The position numbers and the translations under genes were made by a program. A stretch of 64,000 bases of DNA from Pseudomonadota bacterium. Lineage in GTDB: Bacteria > Pseudomonadota > Alphaproteobacteria > Rhizobiales > Xanthobacteraceae. Each line of letters opens with the position of its first letter. The first letter of the stretch is position 1. The notes below the pieces were generated by a model. The model saw nothing but the letters and a program-made list of their open reading frames with translations. It made no database searches and was not told the DNA's origin. The stretch covers positions 186,001 through 250,000 of the forward strand of contig JAEWHP010000012.1 in the NCBI GenBank assembly GCA_023387735.1, in the 5' to 3' direction. Shown here piece by piece: positions 8,534 to 16,559 of this stretch.

Positions 8534-8546
8534 TCACAAGCTCAGA

Positions 8547-8951
8547 TCAGGTCACGCAGCGGCCGGGCTCGAGCAGCTTCGCGACTTCGGTCAGGACGCT
8601 GACCGGGGGTTCGCAGGCCACCGCGTTTTTCGACTTCCGGGATTTTAGCGGCGCCACAGGAGCGACCGGACGGTTGCGCGCTTCTTCCTTGGCGGACTGC
8701 ACGGAGGGAACGCGGACCAGCACCGAGGTGTCCGCAAGTTCCTTGAACCGGAGCGCAATAGTCCGCTCCTCGTTGGCCGCGACCTTGCTGACGTCGCGGT
8801 CCGTCTTGGCGGCGCGGTTGACCCCCTGCTCCGGTGTGGCCGCAGCAACTTGCAGGCGGCCGATCAGGTCATGACCGGACGCGAACTGGACGGCGCCCAA
8901 CGTCGCCGAGACTGCCAAGGCAGCGATAATTCCATTGCTGATCTGTGACAT
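8547..8951 (-). CDS. Hypothetical exported protein
   Basis: A 134-residue protein that I do not recognise. It starts with a signal-peptide-like or anchor segment (MSQISNGIIAALAVSATLGAVQFASG). A polar, Arg/Lys/Glu-rich middle follows, then a C-terminal Pro-rich stretch and two Cys (VACEPP and GRCVT) that could pair in the periplasm. The start at 8951 is chosen at the beginning of the hydrophobic segment, nine codons inside the longest reading frame. No exact EcfG motif is found upstream. Codon use is like the neighbours. Confidence 0.6.
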   Translation of the reverse strand: MSQISNGIIAALAVSATLGAVQFASGHDLIGRLQVAAATPEQGVNRAAKTDRDVSKVAANEERTIALRFKELADTSVLVRVPSVQSAKEEARNRPVAPVAPLKSRKSKNAVACEPPVSVLTEVAKLLEPGRCVT

Positions 8952-9131
8952 GATGCTCTGTCCCTTGCCCCATGGCAATCACAGAACCAACCGAATCAAG
9001 GCAGCGCGGGTCCGCGCGCTTTCGATCACTTAACCGTGTACGAAAATATTCTCAGCGGCTCGGAACGACTCCGGGCCCCGGGAGTCATCCCGGCAGCCGG
9101 TTATTCCCCCTGCCCCATTGACCGGCGACGT

Positions 9132-9173
9132 AGGGCGCAACCGTGGTGATGCCGGTTGCGCCCTGCTTTTTTG
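9132..9173 (+). terminator. Orphan strong terminator on the plus strand
   Basis: AGGGCGCAACCG (9132-9143) and CGGTTGCGCCCT (9153-9164) form a perfect 12-bp stem with a 9-base loop, followed by GCTTTTTT. The T-run shows plus-strand polarity, but the genes on both sides are on the minus strand. A perfect 20-base palindrome lies just upstream at 9067-9086. This suggests a short untranslated plus-strand transcript between about 8980 and 9173. Confidence 0.7.
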
Positions 9174-9183
9174 TGCGGGCAGG

Positions 9184-9795
9184 CTATGCCGCCAGCTTCT
9201 TCAGCGCGCGTTCCAGCAGGTCCAGCCGGTCCTGACCCCAGAAGATTTCGCCCGAGGGCAGCACGTAACTCGGCGCACCGAAGACGCCTGCCTGCAGGGC
9301 GTCCTGCGTGAATTTCTCATAGAGTTCATCGAGTTCGGCGTCCGGGGGAGCAGCCGCGCGCAGCGCAGCGGCGTCCAGGCCGGCGCGCTGGGCGGCGGAC
9401 GCCATCGTCTCCGGGTCGGCGATCGTTTCCTCGCGCTCCCAGATCGCGCGGCCAAGCTCGAGCGACAGCCGGTGGGCATCCTTGCCCTCAAGTTTCGCCG
9501 CAATGACGAGGCGGACCGCCGCGGCGTCATCGCAGGGGAAATGCTTCGGCTCGATATGGATCGGCGCGTTCCGCACCTCGCGCCAGCGCTTCAGCTCCAT
9601 CAACCGGTAGGCGCGGCGCTGTGGCGAGCGCTTCGGCAGCGGCAATCCGCCGGTCTGCTCGAAGATCGGTCCGAACTTGCTGGGCTTGACGTTGACGGTG
9701 GCGCCATAGCGCGCGGCGATCTCCGCGAACGGCGCGCTGCCGAGGTAGGTCCACGGCGAGTTGAGCGACAGGTAGTAGTCGATGGTAACGGGCAT
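9184..9795 (-). CDS. 2-hydroxychromene-2-carboxylate isomerase (DsbA / GST-kappa fold)
   Basis: A 203-residue protein starting MPVTIDYYLSLNSPWTYLGS. This is the HCCA isomerase family start, in which the Ser of SPW takes the place of the CXXC of DsbA relatives and binds glutathione. The C-terminal half has GVFGAPSYVLPSGEIFWGQDRLDLLE, also typical. HCCA isomerases act in naphthalene and aromatic degradation, but many family members sit outside such pathways with unknown substrates. No aromatic degradation genes are nearby, so only the family call is firm. Confidence 0.88.
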   Translation of the reverse strand: MPVTIDYYLSLNSPWTYLGSAPFAEIAARYGATVNVKPSKFGPIFEQTGGLPLPKRSPQRRAYRLMELKRWREVRNAPIHIEPKHFPCDDAAAVRLVIAAKLEGKDAHRLSLELGRAIWEREETIADPETMASAAQRAGLDAAALRAAAPPDAELDELYEKFTQDALQAGVFGAPSYVLPSGEIFWGQDRLDLLERALKKLAA

Positions 9796-9876
9796 GTTCG
9801 GGATTTCCTGGGAGGACTGACGTCCGGCAGGCTAGCCTTGCGCGCTTATGCCGGCAACCTCGCTGCAGGGCCCCTG

Positions 9877-10758
9877 CTACGCCCGCTGCAGCGCCAGCGT
9901 CACGCCGCTCAGCACCAGCACCATGGCCACGACCTCGCGCAGGCCGAGCGGTTCGCCGAGGATGAGGGCGGCCGAGATCACGCCGATCAGCGGGACCAGC
10001 AGCATGCCGGTGGACGCCGACGAAGGCGGCAGGCGCCGCAGCGTCTCGAACCAGGTGAGATAGCAGATGCCCATCGGCACCAGCGTCATGTAGACCATAC
10101 AGGCAAGGCCCTGGGCCGTGAGCGCGCCGTAGTTCGGCTGCTCGAAGGCTACGCCGAGGACCAGCATCACCAGGCAGCCGAGCCCGACCTGCCAGGCGAC
10201 CACGACCACCGGCGGCATCGGCAACGGCACGCGGTTGAGGATGTTGCCGATCGCAAACAGTATCGCCGCGGAGAACAGCAGGACGATGCCCGTGATCCGC
10301 CCGCTGTCGAAGGAGAAGCCGTTGCCGCCCAGCAGCACGGCGATACCGCCGACGCCGAGGATCAGAGCAGCAATATCCACCAGCTTCGGCCGGATGCCCG
10401 CCAGCGGCCAGGCCAGCAGCGTGGCCCAGATCGGCATGGTGTAGACGATCAGCGCGCCTTCGCCGACGGGGACGAACTTCATCGCCACCGTACCAAACCC
10501 CATCCAGGCGAAGACATTGGTGAAGGATGCAAACAGCAGACGCGGGACCGCTTCGCGCGGCACTTCAAGCGGTTGGCCCCTGATCTTCGCAATCGAAAAC
10601 AATATCAGCGCGGCGGCTACGCCGGCGAGCCCGCGAGCAAACAGCGGCGGCCATTGCTGCAGCAGCAGCTTCATCAGCGGCCAATTCAACGCCCACCCGA
10701 ACGCCGTCACGCCAAGGCAGATAAACCCGATCCATTTGCCGCGCGGCGTTGCATCCAT
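9877..10758 (-). CDS. DMT superfamily transporter (EamA domains)
   Basis: A 293-residue inner membrane protein with ten predicted helices in two EamA repeats. The first repeat begins WIGFICLGVTAFGWALNWPLMK and the second begins near GIVLLFSAAILFAIGN. These carriers export metabolites or amino acids; the substrate cannot be told from sequence. It stands 82 bases upstream of the isomerase gene in the same direction and could be co-transcribed with it. Confidence 0.87.
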   Translation of the reverse strand: MDATPRGKWIGFICLGVTAFGWALNWPLMKLLLQQWPPLFARGLAGVAAALILFSIAKIRGQPLEVPREAVPRLLFASFTNVFAWMGFGTVAMKFVPVGEGALIVYTMPIWATLLAWPLAGIRPKLVDIAALILGVGGIAVLLGGNGFSFDSGRITGIVLLFSAAILFAIGNILNRVPLPMPPVVVVAWQVGLGCLVMLVLGVAFEQPNYGALTAQGLACMVYMTLVPMGICYLTWFETLRRLPPSSASTGMLLVPLIGVISAALILGEPLGLREVVAMVLVLSGVTLALQRA

Positions 10759-10827
10759 CCCGGTCGCTTAGCAGCTTGGAACGGACGCCTCCATGCCGCC
10801 GCGTGCATGGCTCCAGCGCGGCCCCAT

Positions 10828-10859
10828 AAAAAAATCCGGCGCGCACCAGGCGCGCCGGA
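10828..10859 (-). terminator. Rho-independent terminator of phyR
   Basis: On the minus strand TCCGGCGCGC and GCGCGCCGGA form a 10-bp stem with a 5-base loop, followed by a run of seven T. It begins about 28 bases after the phyR stop. Confidence 0.88.
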
Positions 10860-10886
10860 CCAACCTTAGATCCTGTGACAACCGCC

Positions 10887-11720
10887 TCAGGCCGACGCCG
10901 CCTTCGGCGCGCGGTTGCGCGAGTTGCGCTGGAAGAACAGCGCCTGGCTGGCGACAGCGGAAACCATCGCGGGCTGGAATGGCTTTGAGATCAGGAACGC
11001 CGGCTCGGGGCGCTCGCCGGTGAGGAAGCGTTCGGGATAGGCGGTGATGAACACGACAGGGACCTCGAACACCTTCAGCAACTCGTTGACCGCGTCCAGA
11101 CCTGACGAGCCGTCGGCGAGTTGGATGTCGGCGAGGATCAGGCCGGGCTTCTTGTTCTTGGCGAGCGCGACCGCGTCCGCATGGGTGCGGGCGACGCCGA
11201 TCACGTTGTGGCCGAGGTTTTTGACCAGGCTCTCGAGGTCCATCGCGATGAAAGTCTCGTCCTCGATGATGAGGACGTCGGTGGCGATCTCCGCCGCCAT
11301 CTCGCGGCCGGCGGTGTCGGTGAGCCGACGCGTCTCTGGGATGTCGACGCCGAGGATGAAAGCGACCTCTTCCTCGGAGAAGCCCTCGAGCGACAGCAGC
11401 AGGAACGCTTGCCGCGGCAGCGGGGTGATATTCGACAGCCGGCGCTCCGGCGGCAGCGACAGCGTCGCGACCTCGGGATTGTCGTTGAGCGAGACCGAAT
11501 TCCAGATCTGGGTGAACAGTTTGAACAGGCCGGCACGGGGGCCGTGGCGTTCATCCAGGAGCGAGGAATCCTGCAACAGGGCCTCCAGCATGGCGGCCAC
11601 ATAGGCATCGCCCGATCCCTGGCTTCCGGTCAGCGCACGGGCGTAGCGCCGCAACAGCGGCAGATGTTCAGCAACGAGCTGTGATCGGGACATCCCCATT
11701 CCATCCTTGTCTTTGGCCAT
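10887..11720 (-). CDS. phyR: PhyR, response regulator and anti-anti-sigma factor of the general stress response
   Basis: A 277-residue protein in two parts. Residues about 10-140 are an EcfG-like sigma domain (HLPLLRRYARALTGSQ, then LPRQAFLLLSLEGFSEEEVAFILG). Residues about 147-265 are a receiver domain with the acid pair at 153-155, phosphoacceptor Asp198 (LILADIQLADG), Thr226 (FITAYPER) and Lys246 (ISKPF). In the known mechanism, phosphorylated PhyR binds NepR through its sigma-like domain and frees EcfG. The gene diverges from nepR-ecfG, the standard locus layout. Start codons at 11720, 11699 and 11693 are all possible; family members usually begin at MSxSQ, equivalent to 11693. A near-consensus EcfG promoter upstream suggests autoregulation. 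Confidence 0.96.
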   Translation of the reverse strand: MAKDKDGMGMSRSQLVAEHLPLLRRYARALTGSQGSGDAYVAAMLEALLQDSSLLDERHGPRAGLFKLFTQIWNSVSLNDNPEVATLSLPPERRLSNITPLPRQAFLLLSLEGFSEEEVAFILGVDIPETRRLTDTAGREMAAEIATDVLIIEDETFIAMDLESLVKNLGHNVIGVARTHADAVALAKNKKPGLILADIQLADGSSGLDAVNELLKVFEVPVVFITAYPERFLTGERPEPAFLISKPFQPAMVSAVASQALFFQRNSRNRAPKAASA

Positions 11721-11832
11721 ATCCTGGCCGTGTACTTAGGGTCTCAACTGGGCGGACGTAACCTGGAACGCCGCGTCCGGCGTTAATTTCCGGCTACCGG
11801 TCGGGGGGACCCGGTTCCCCTGTCACCCCGAT

Positions 11833-11857
11833 TACGCCGGGGGCTCCAAAAAGTTCC
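11833..11857 (-). promoter_or_regulatory. Near-consensus EcfG promoter for phyR
   Basis: Minus-strand GGAAC (11857-11853), 16 bases, CGTA (11836-11833): one mismatch to CGTT. A second GGAAC copy lies 11 bases farther upstream without a matching -10. Confidence 0.55.
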
Positions 11858-11876
11858 AAAAAAGTTCCAGAATTTC

Positions 11877-11901
11877 GGAACCATACGGACCCGTTCGCAT
11901 T
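11877..11901 (+). promoter_or_regulatory. Near-consensus EcfG promoter for nepR-ecfG
   Basis: GGAAC (11877-11881), 16 bases, CATT (11898-11901): one mismatch to CGTT, 51 bases before the nepR start. Autoregulation of ecfG is known in related bacteria. Confidence 0.55.
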
Positions 11902-11951
11902 AGTTTTGAGCAATAGCGCGGCGGCCAAGGCCCCAATTTCGAGGCAAGCTC

Positions 11952-12194
11952 TTGAAACCACAGAGAATTAACTCTCGGGGAAGCGTGGATCAGATCATGA
12001 AGGAACTAAAGAAGCAGGGCGGGCTTAATGCCGAGATTCAGTCGAGAATCGGGCACCAGCTCCGCGCCATGTACGACGATGTGGTGCGGCAAGGTGTGCC
12101 GGACCGCTTTGCAGAGCTCATTCGGAAGCTCGATGGGCCCGAACAAGCGGCTGCCCAGATGGACCAGGCCGCCAAAAACGACGGGAGGGATTGA
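11952..12194 (+). CDS. nepR: NepR anti-sigma factor
   Basis: An 80-residue protein whose core (LNAEIQSRIGHQLRAMYDDV, then VRQGVPDRFAELIRKLD) is the two-helix signature of NepR. NepR holds EcfG inactive in the cytoplasm until PhyR-P takes it away. The longest version begins at TTG 11952, preceded by GAGGC. A GTG at 11985 with GGGGAAG before it would give a 69-residue protein, closer to typical NepR length. The stop overlaps the ecfG start (TGATG), giving tight translational coupling of the anti-sigma and sigma factors. Confidence 0.93.
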   Translation: MKPQRINSRGSVDQIMKELKKQGGLNAEIQSRIGHQLRAMYDDVVRQGVPDRFAELIRKLDGPEQAAAQMDQAAKNDGRD

Positions 12195-12742
12195 TGCCTC
12201 TCACCGACTCACTTCGCGACGATATTTTGGCGTCGGTACCAAGCCTGCGCGCGTTCGCGATCTCGCTTTCGGGCAATGGCGACCGTGCCGACGACCTCGT
12301 GCAGGAGACTTTGCTGCGCGCCATTGCCAACATCGACTCGTTCCAGCCCGGCTCGAACCTGCCAGCGTGGCTGTTCACCATCCTGCGCAACCTGTTCCGC
12401 TCCGACTATCGGAAGCGGCGGCGCGAGGTGGAGGACGCCGAGGGCAATTACGCGAAGACGCTGAAGACCCAGCCCGCGCAGAACGCGCATCTGGAGTTCG
12501 AGGAGTTTCGCGTGGCGCTCGACAAGCTGCCGCAGGACCAGCGCGAAGCGTTGATCCTGGTCGGTGCCTCCGGGTTTTCCTATGAGGACGCGGCTGCGAT
12601 CTGCGGCTGCGCGGTCGGCACCATCAAGAGCCGCGTCAACCGCGCGCGCTCCAAGCTGAGCGCCCTGCTCTATGTCGACGGCGCCGAAGACTTCGGCCCG
12701 GACGATACCGTTCGCGCGGTGATCGGCGGCAACGGCGGTTGA
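12194..12742 (+). CDS. ecfG: EcfG, general stress response ECF sigma factor
   Basis: A 182-residue ECF15-type sigma factor. Region 2 spans about residues 10-75 (ADDLVQETLLRAIANIDSF, then LPAWLFTILRNLFRSDYRKRRRE). Region 4 spans about 115-165 (LPQDQREALILVGASGFSYE, then GTIKSRVNRARSKL). It directs RNA polymerase to GGAAC-N16/17-CGTT promoters, several of which occur in this window. The ATG at 12194 overlaps the nepR stop; an extra TTG codon just before it is not needed. The unit ends at a strong terminator. Confidence 0.96.
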   Translation: MPLTDSLRDDILASVPSLRAFAISLSGNGDRADDLVQETLLRAIANIDSFQPGSNLPAWLFTILRNLFRSDYRKRRREVEDAEGNYAKTLKTQPAQNAHLEFEEFRVALDKLPQDQREALILVGASGFSYEDAAAICGCAVGTIKSRVNRARSKLSALLYVDGAEDFGPDDTVRAVIGGNGG

Positions 12743-12764
12743 TGACGTCATCGAAGCGACACGG

Positions 12765-12794
12765 AAAAGGCGGCCCGATCGGGCCGCCTTTTTT
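12765..12794 (+). terminator. Terminator of nepR-ecfG
   Basis: GGCGGCCC and GGGCCGCC form a stem with a short ATC-type loop, preceded by AAAA and followed by TTTTTT. It lies 22 bases after the ecfG stop. Confidence 0.9.
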
Positions 12795-12835
12795 GTTGGC
12801 GTGATTTGTTTGACTTATGAAGGTCGCGCGCGACT

Positions 12836-12919
12836 TCAGTTCAGTCCGCCGAACATGTAGATCATCGCGAGCACCGGCAGGGGAATGCCGAGCATCCAAA
12901 GCATGAAATAACGTCCCAT
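12836..12919 (-). CDS. 27-residue hydrophobic membrane peptide
   Basis: A very short gene encoding MGRYFMLWMLGIPLPVLAMI followed by YMFGGLN: one transmembrane helix with a short basic N-terminus and a Gly-rich end. I believe very similar micro-proteins occur in Rhizobiales, but the function is unknown to me. It has an EcfG-type promoter (GGAAC-N17-CGTT) 38 bases upstream and lies beside the stress regulators. It is oriented against ecfG, separated from it by the terminator. No strong ribosome binding site is visible (GGAGTTCACTCG before the ATG contains GGAG, 8 bases away, which is adequate). Confidence 0.7.
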   Translation of the reverse strand: MGRYFMLWMLGIPLPVLAMIYMFGGLN

Positions 12920-12956
12920 CGAGTGAACTCCATCGATTGTGCAATGATGCGGAGAC

Positions 12957-12982
12957 AACGCGACAGGATGCGGCGGGGTTCC
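12957..12982 (-). promoter_or_regulatory. Sigma EcfG-type promoter for the 27-residue peptide
   Basis: Minus-strand GGAAC (12982-12978), 17 bases, CGTT (12960-12957): an exact match with the longer permitted spacer, pointing at the gene starting at 12919. Confidence 0.68.
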
Positions 12983-12994
12983 GATCCGGGGTCG

Positions 12995-13087
12995 CATGGT
13001 TCGAGACGCGCGGCTGCGCCGCGCTCCTCACCATGAGGGGTGGAGGACCTCATCCTGAGGAGGCGCACAGCGCCGTCTCGAAGGATG
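12995..13087. repeat. Palindromic intergenic repeat, family C
   Basis: A sequence beginning CATGGTTCGAGACG and ending CGTCTCGAAGGATG, with internal CTCACCATGAGG and CCTCATCCTGAGGAG. The arms are imperfect reverse complements. This is the TCGAGACG / CTCATCCTGAGGAG type of element that I know as widespread in Bradyrhizobium genomes. It ends just beyond the histidine kinase gene's 3' end. Confidence 0.7.
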
Positions 13088-13098
13088 TAGCCACCGCT

Positions 13099-14799
13099 CT
13101 ACCGCACCGGACGCACCGGCGCGGTGATCTGCTCGGTGCGGTCGCGCTCGGTCATGTCGACGACGGTTTCCATCGGCGCGGTGAGTTCGTAGACATAGCT
13201 GACCTCGGTGAAATAGCGTTTAGCCGTGCCGCCCATCGCTTCCGGCGCGACGCGGTCGAGCAGGATCAGGCCGAAATCAGAGTCTTCCCGCCGCGTCGCC
13301 GCGCTGGTGTTGAACTCCTCCCAGCGGAAATGAAACACTTCATCCGGCGCCTCGCCCGTGACTTCCCAGTTCGCGACGATATGCGGGTGCTTGCCGACCA
13401 CCGACAGGCCCTCGTCGGAATGCGAGGCCAGCTCGAAGAACAGCAACGAAAGCGACTGCGCAGCGCGTGCGCTGACGGAGATATCCGGGCCGTTCACCTG
13501 GATGCGGTCGGCATGCGGGATCGCGCGCGATTCGAACAAACCCTTGAGCTTGACGCCCTGCCACTGGCTCTCGCTGAGCAGCGTCACCACGTTCGACATT
13601 GCGTGGATGCGGCCGATCAGGAGTTCGCGCGAGACGTCGATGTCGGAGCCGTGGCGTAGCGTGCGCGTCACGATCGACTGGATCACGGCCAGGATGTTCT
13701 TGACCCGGTGGTTGAGCTCGTCGATGACCGCCGTCAGCCGCCGCTCGAAGCCGATCCTGACCTGGATCTCGCGGCTGAGCCGCAGATTGTTGTAGGCGAC
13801 GTAGCCGAACAGGCCGCAGATGATGCCGGTGAGCGCAAGGCCGATGGCGCCGACGATGAGCGCGGTCTGCTGCGCGCGCTGCACGGCGTTGTTCTTGGCG
13901 TAATAGGCGAGCGACCAGTCGCGGCCGCCGAACGTCACCGTCCGCACCACCGACGGCGACGGGTCGCCTTCCTTCAGCGCGCGCAGGGTGATGGCGCCCT
14001 GATCGCTGGCGACGTACTCATCTTTGGCGTCATCGGGGTCTTTCAACACCACCGAAAACAGCGAGCGGTCGTCATTGGTCAGCATCAGACCTGCCAGCTC
14101 GTAGGTGAACGCGACGAAGCCTGCGGGATCGCTGGTGCCTTCCGCCAGGATGGGGGACGCCAGAACGATGCCGATCGGCCCGTTCTGTCGCAATAGCGGG
14201 ATGGGGTCGGAGGCGACCGGCTTGCCGGTCGATGCAGCCTTCGCCAGCATCGGCCCGACGACCGAGTGCTTGTCGTAGGCGCGGCCTGGAAAGCCCAGCG
14301 TATCCGGATTGCGCGGCTCGACGTCCATCAGCACGTCGATTGGCCTGTCGATCGCCTTGAGGTCCAGCGGCTGGTCGTCGAAATCGCGAATCGTGGGATT
14401 GGTGAAGCCGGCGCTCTTCAGTTCCGCCTGCGCCACCGGCAGGTCGGCGGGCTTGAGCCTCGCGATCCAGTAGGCGATCACGAAATCGGTCTTGAAGGCA
14501 TAGATGGCCGACCGCAGCGGCTCAAGCATGTTGGCCTTCACCACCGACGGCGACCGAAACAGTCCGGAGGCGACGCGAGCCAGCAACTCGCGCTCGGTCA
14601 GCCGGTCCTGCACCAGGCTGGCATGAACGTCGATCGCACGCGAAAGCGCAATGCCGTCGATTGCCAGTTCCTGCTCGTGGACGCGATAGGCCGCGAGACC
14701 GGAGAGCAATGCTCCGATCAGCGCGATGAAGCCGATAATGAAGCCCAGCCGAACCACTCGATTACTCGGAAATGACGTGTTGGCGAAGACGGAAAGCAA
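13099..14799 (-). CDS. Membrane sensor histidine kinase, HRXXN (HWE/HisKA_2) type with periplasmic sensor domain
   Basis: A 566-residue protein. Transmembrane helix 1 is at about 19-40, a CHASE-like periplasmic domain at about 60-305, and helix 2 at about 313-336. The kinase region follows, with the phospho-acceptor His364 in ELNHRVKNILAV. HRXXN kinases phosphorylate PhyR in related bacteria, and the position beside phyR-nepR-ecfG suggests that role here. The ATP-binding part is odd: the N-box, normally ELATNAxKYGAL, reads ELASHSDEGLSV, so the Asn is replaced at residue 460. The downstream W and G motifs (FRWEE, DFGLILL) are only partly kept. It may be weak as a kinase or work with a partner. 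No EcfG motif is seen before it. Confidence 0.85.
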   Translation of the reverse strand: MLSVFANTSFPSNRVVRLGFIIGFIALIGALLSGLAAYRVHEQELAIDGIALSRAIDVHASLVQDRLTERELLARVASGLFRSPSVVKANMLEPLRSAIYAFKTDFVIAYWIARLKPADLPVAQAELKSAGFTNPTIRDFDDQPLDLKAIDRPIDVLMDVEPRNPDTLGFPGRAYDKHSVVGPMLAKAASTGKPVASDPIPLLRQNGPIGIVLASPILAEGTSDPAGFVAFTYELAGLMLTNDDRSLFSVVLKDPDDAKDEYVASDQGAITLRALKEGDPSPSVVRTVTFGGRDWSLAYYAKNNAVQRAQQTALIVGAIGLALTGIICGLFGYVAYNNLRLSREIQVRIGFERRLTAVIDELNHRVKNILAVIQSIVTRTLRHGSDIDVSRELLIGRIHAMSNVVTLLSESQWQGVKLKGLFESRAIPHADRIQVNGPDISVSARAAQSLSLLFFELASHSDEGLSVVGKHPHIVANWEVTGEAPDEVFHFRWEEFNTSAATRREDSDFGLILLDRVAPEAMGGTAKRYFTEVSYVYELTAPMETVVDMTERDRTEQITAPVRPVR

Positions 14800-15026
14800 A
14801 CATCTAAAGCATAGTCGGCTCAGACGACGGCGACAGCGCGGAAGTCAGCCGGGGCGAATATGGAGGAGCGGTGATCGGCACGCAACTGAGAGGTTGGCGT
14901 TAACGGCACAGCAAGGTGTTAACGTCGATTTCGCCGTGCCAGAGGTTGTTAATCGGGTCGCGCCGATTTGGTTCCGTGACGGACGGCTTTCTCGGGCGCG
15001 GCGACGCCTTGTCACAAAGATTAACA

Positions 15027-15671
<645 letters not shown>

Positions 15672-15690
15672 GGCGAACAGTCCCCAAATT

Positions 15691-15814
15691 GCCGTCGTCC
15701 CGGCGAAGGCCGGGACCTATACCGCGTGATCTATCTGTCAGGCACGATGGCCGACACCTTCTGCAACAACCAAGGCCGGAGGCTATGGGTCCCGGCCTTC
15801 GCCGGGACGACGCC
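15691..15814. repeat. Palindromic intergenic repeat, family A
   Basis: Arms 15691-15720 and 15785-15814 are near-perfect reverse complements, with core CGTCGTCCCGGCGAAGGCC. Related to 8410-8533. It lies between ureF and ureG, inside an operon. Confidence 0.8.
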
Positions 15815-15827
15815 AGAGTGTGTCGCA

Positions 15828-16559
15828 TCATGACCGGAACAGCCTTGTGTACTGGGTCTCGTGGCGCAGGCTGGCGAGATCGGCGCGGAAGGTGGCACTG
15901 CCGAGATCGTCGAGCGACGATGCAAGTGCGCGCCTGGCGGTGGCGGCGACATCGGCCTCGAGGCTTGCGAGAATGCGCTGGCTGTCGGTCTGGCCGAGCG
16001 GCACCAGCCGGGCGCCGGCGGAAATCCAGTTCGATACCAGCGCATGCAGGAACGCGTGCATGGCCGGCGCAACCGGGATCGCATGCGCGGCGCTGACAAG
16101 GGCGACGGCTAAGGGATAGACGATCGGGCCGCTGCAGGCGGCGACCAAGTTGTCGAGCCCTGCGCTGGGCCAGGCGGCGCGCGCGATGTCGATGAAGGCG
16201 CGGCCCTGCGTCGTGGTCTCGAGCTGGCGCTCCCGCGAGGGCACGAAGGCGGCGGCGAGTTCGGCGATATCGCGCAAGGAGGCATCGTCCCGCGCTGAGG
16301 CGGCACGATGCGCCTGCGCCAGAAACACGGCGTCGCAATAGCCGGAACCTTCCGTGAGCATGGCGCACAGCCAGTCGCGTAACGAGGCGGCGTCAGCGAT
16401 ATCGCCCGCCTCTACCGCCCATTCGATGCCGCTGGAATATGAAAATGCGCCGACCGGAAACGATGGCGACAGCCAGGTCATCAGCCGGTACAGCGCCGCC
16501 GCCTCGTCCGCCGTCATCTGGACGTGCGCGTCGGCCGCGACCGGCTCACTTGTGGTCAT
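15828..16559 (-). CDS. ureF: Urease accessory protein UreF
   Basis: A 243-residue all-helical protein with the UreF core (LYRLMTWLSPSFPVGAFSYS, then GIEWAVEAGDI). It gates GTP hydrolysis of UreG during nickel insertion into urease. A longer frame extends 60 codons upstream, but that part is only the ureE His-tail read in another frame (runs of Thr and Ile). The ATG at 16559 is therefore chosen, giving a 14-base overlap with ureE. Confidence 0.95.
   Translation of the reverse strand: MTTSEPVAADAHVQMTADEAAALYRLMTWLSPSFPVGAFSYSSGIEWAVEAGDIADAASLRDWLCAMLTEGSGYCDAVFLAQAHRAASARDDASLRDIAELAAAFVPSRERQLETTTQGRAFIDIARAAWPSAGLDNLVAACSGPIVYPLAVALVSAAHAIPVAPAMHAFLHALVSNWISAGARLVPLGQTDSQRILASLEADVAATARRALASSLDDLGSATFRADLASLRHETQYTRLFRS

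Noticed and set aside
9062..9086. GGAAC followed by a palindrome, considered as an EcfG promoter for the putative small RNA
   Set aside because: Neither 16- nor 17-base spacing gives a CGTT-like -10.
9118..10869. 583-codon plus-strand frame opposite the isomerase and DMT transporter genes
   Set aside because: Antisense shadow; no domain pattern, very high Gln/Arg/His/Asp content.
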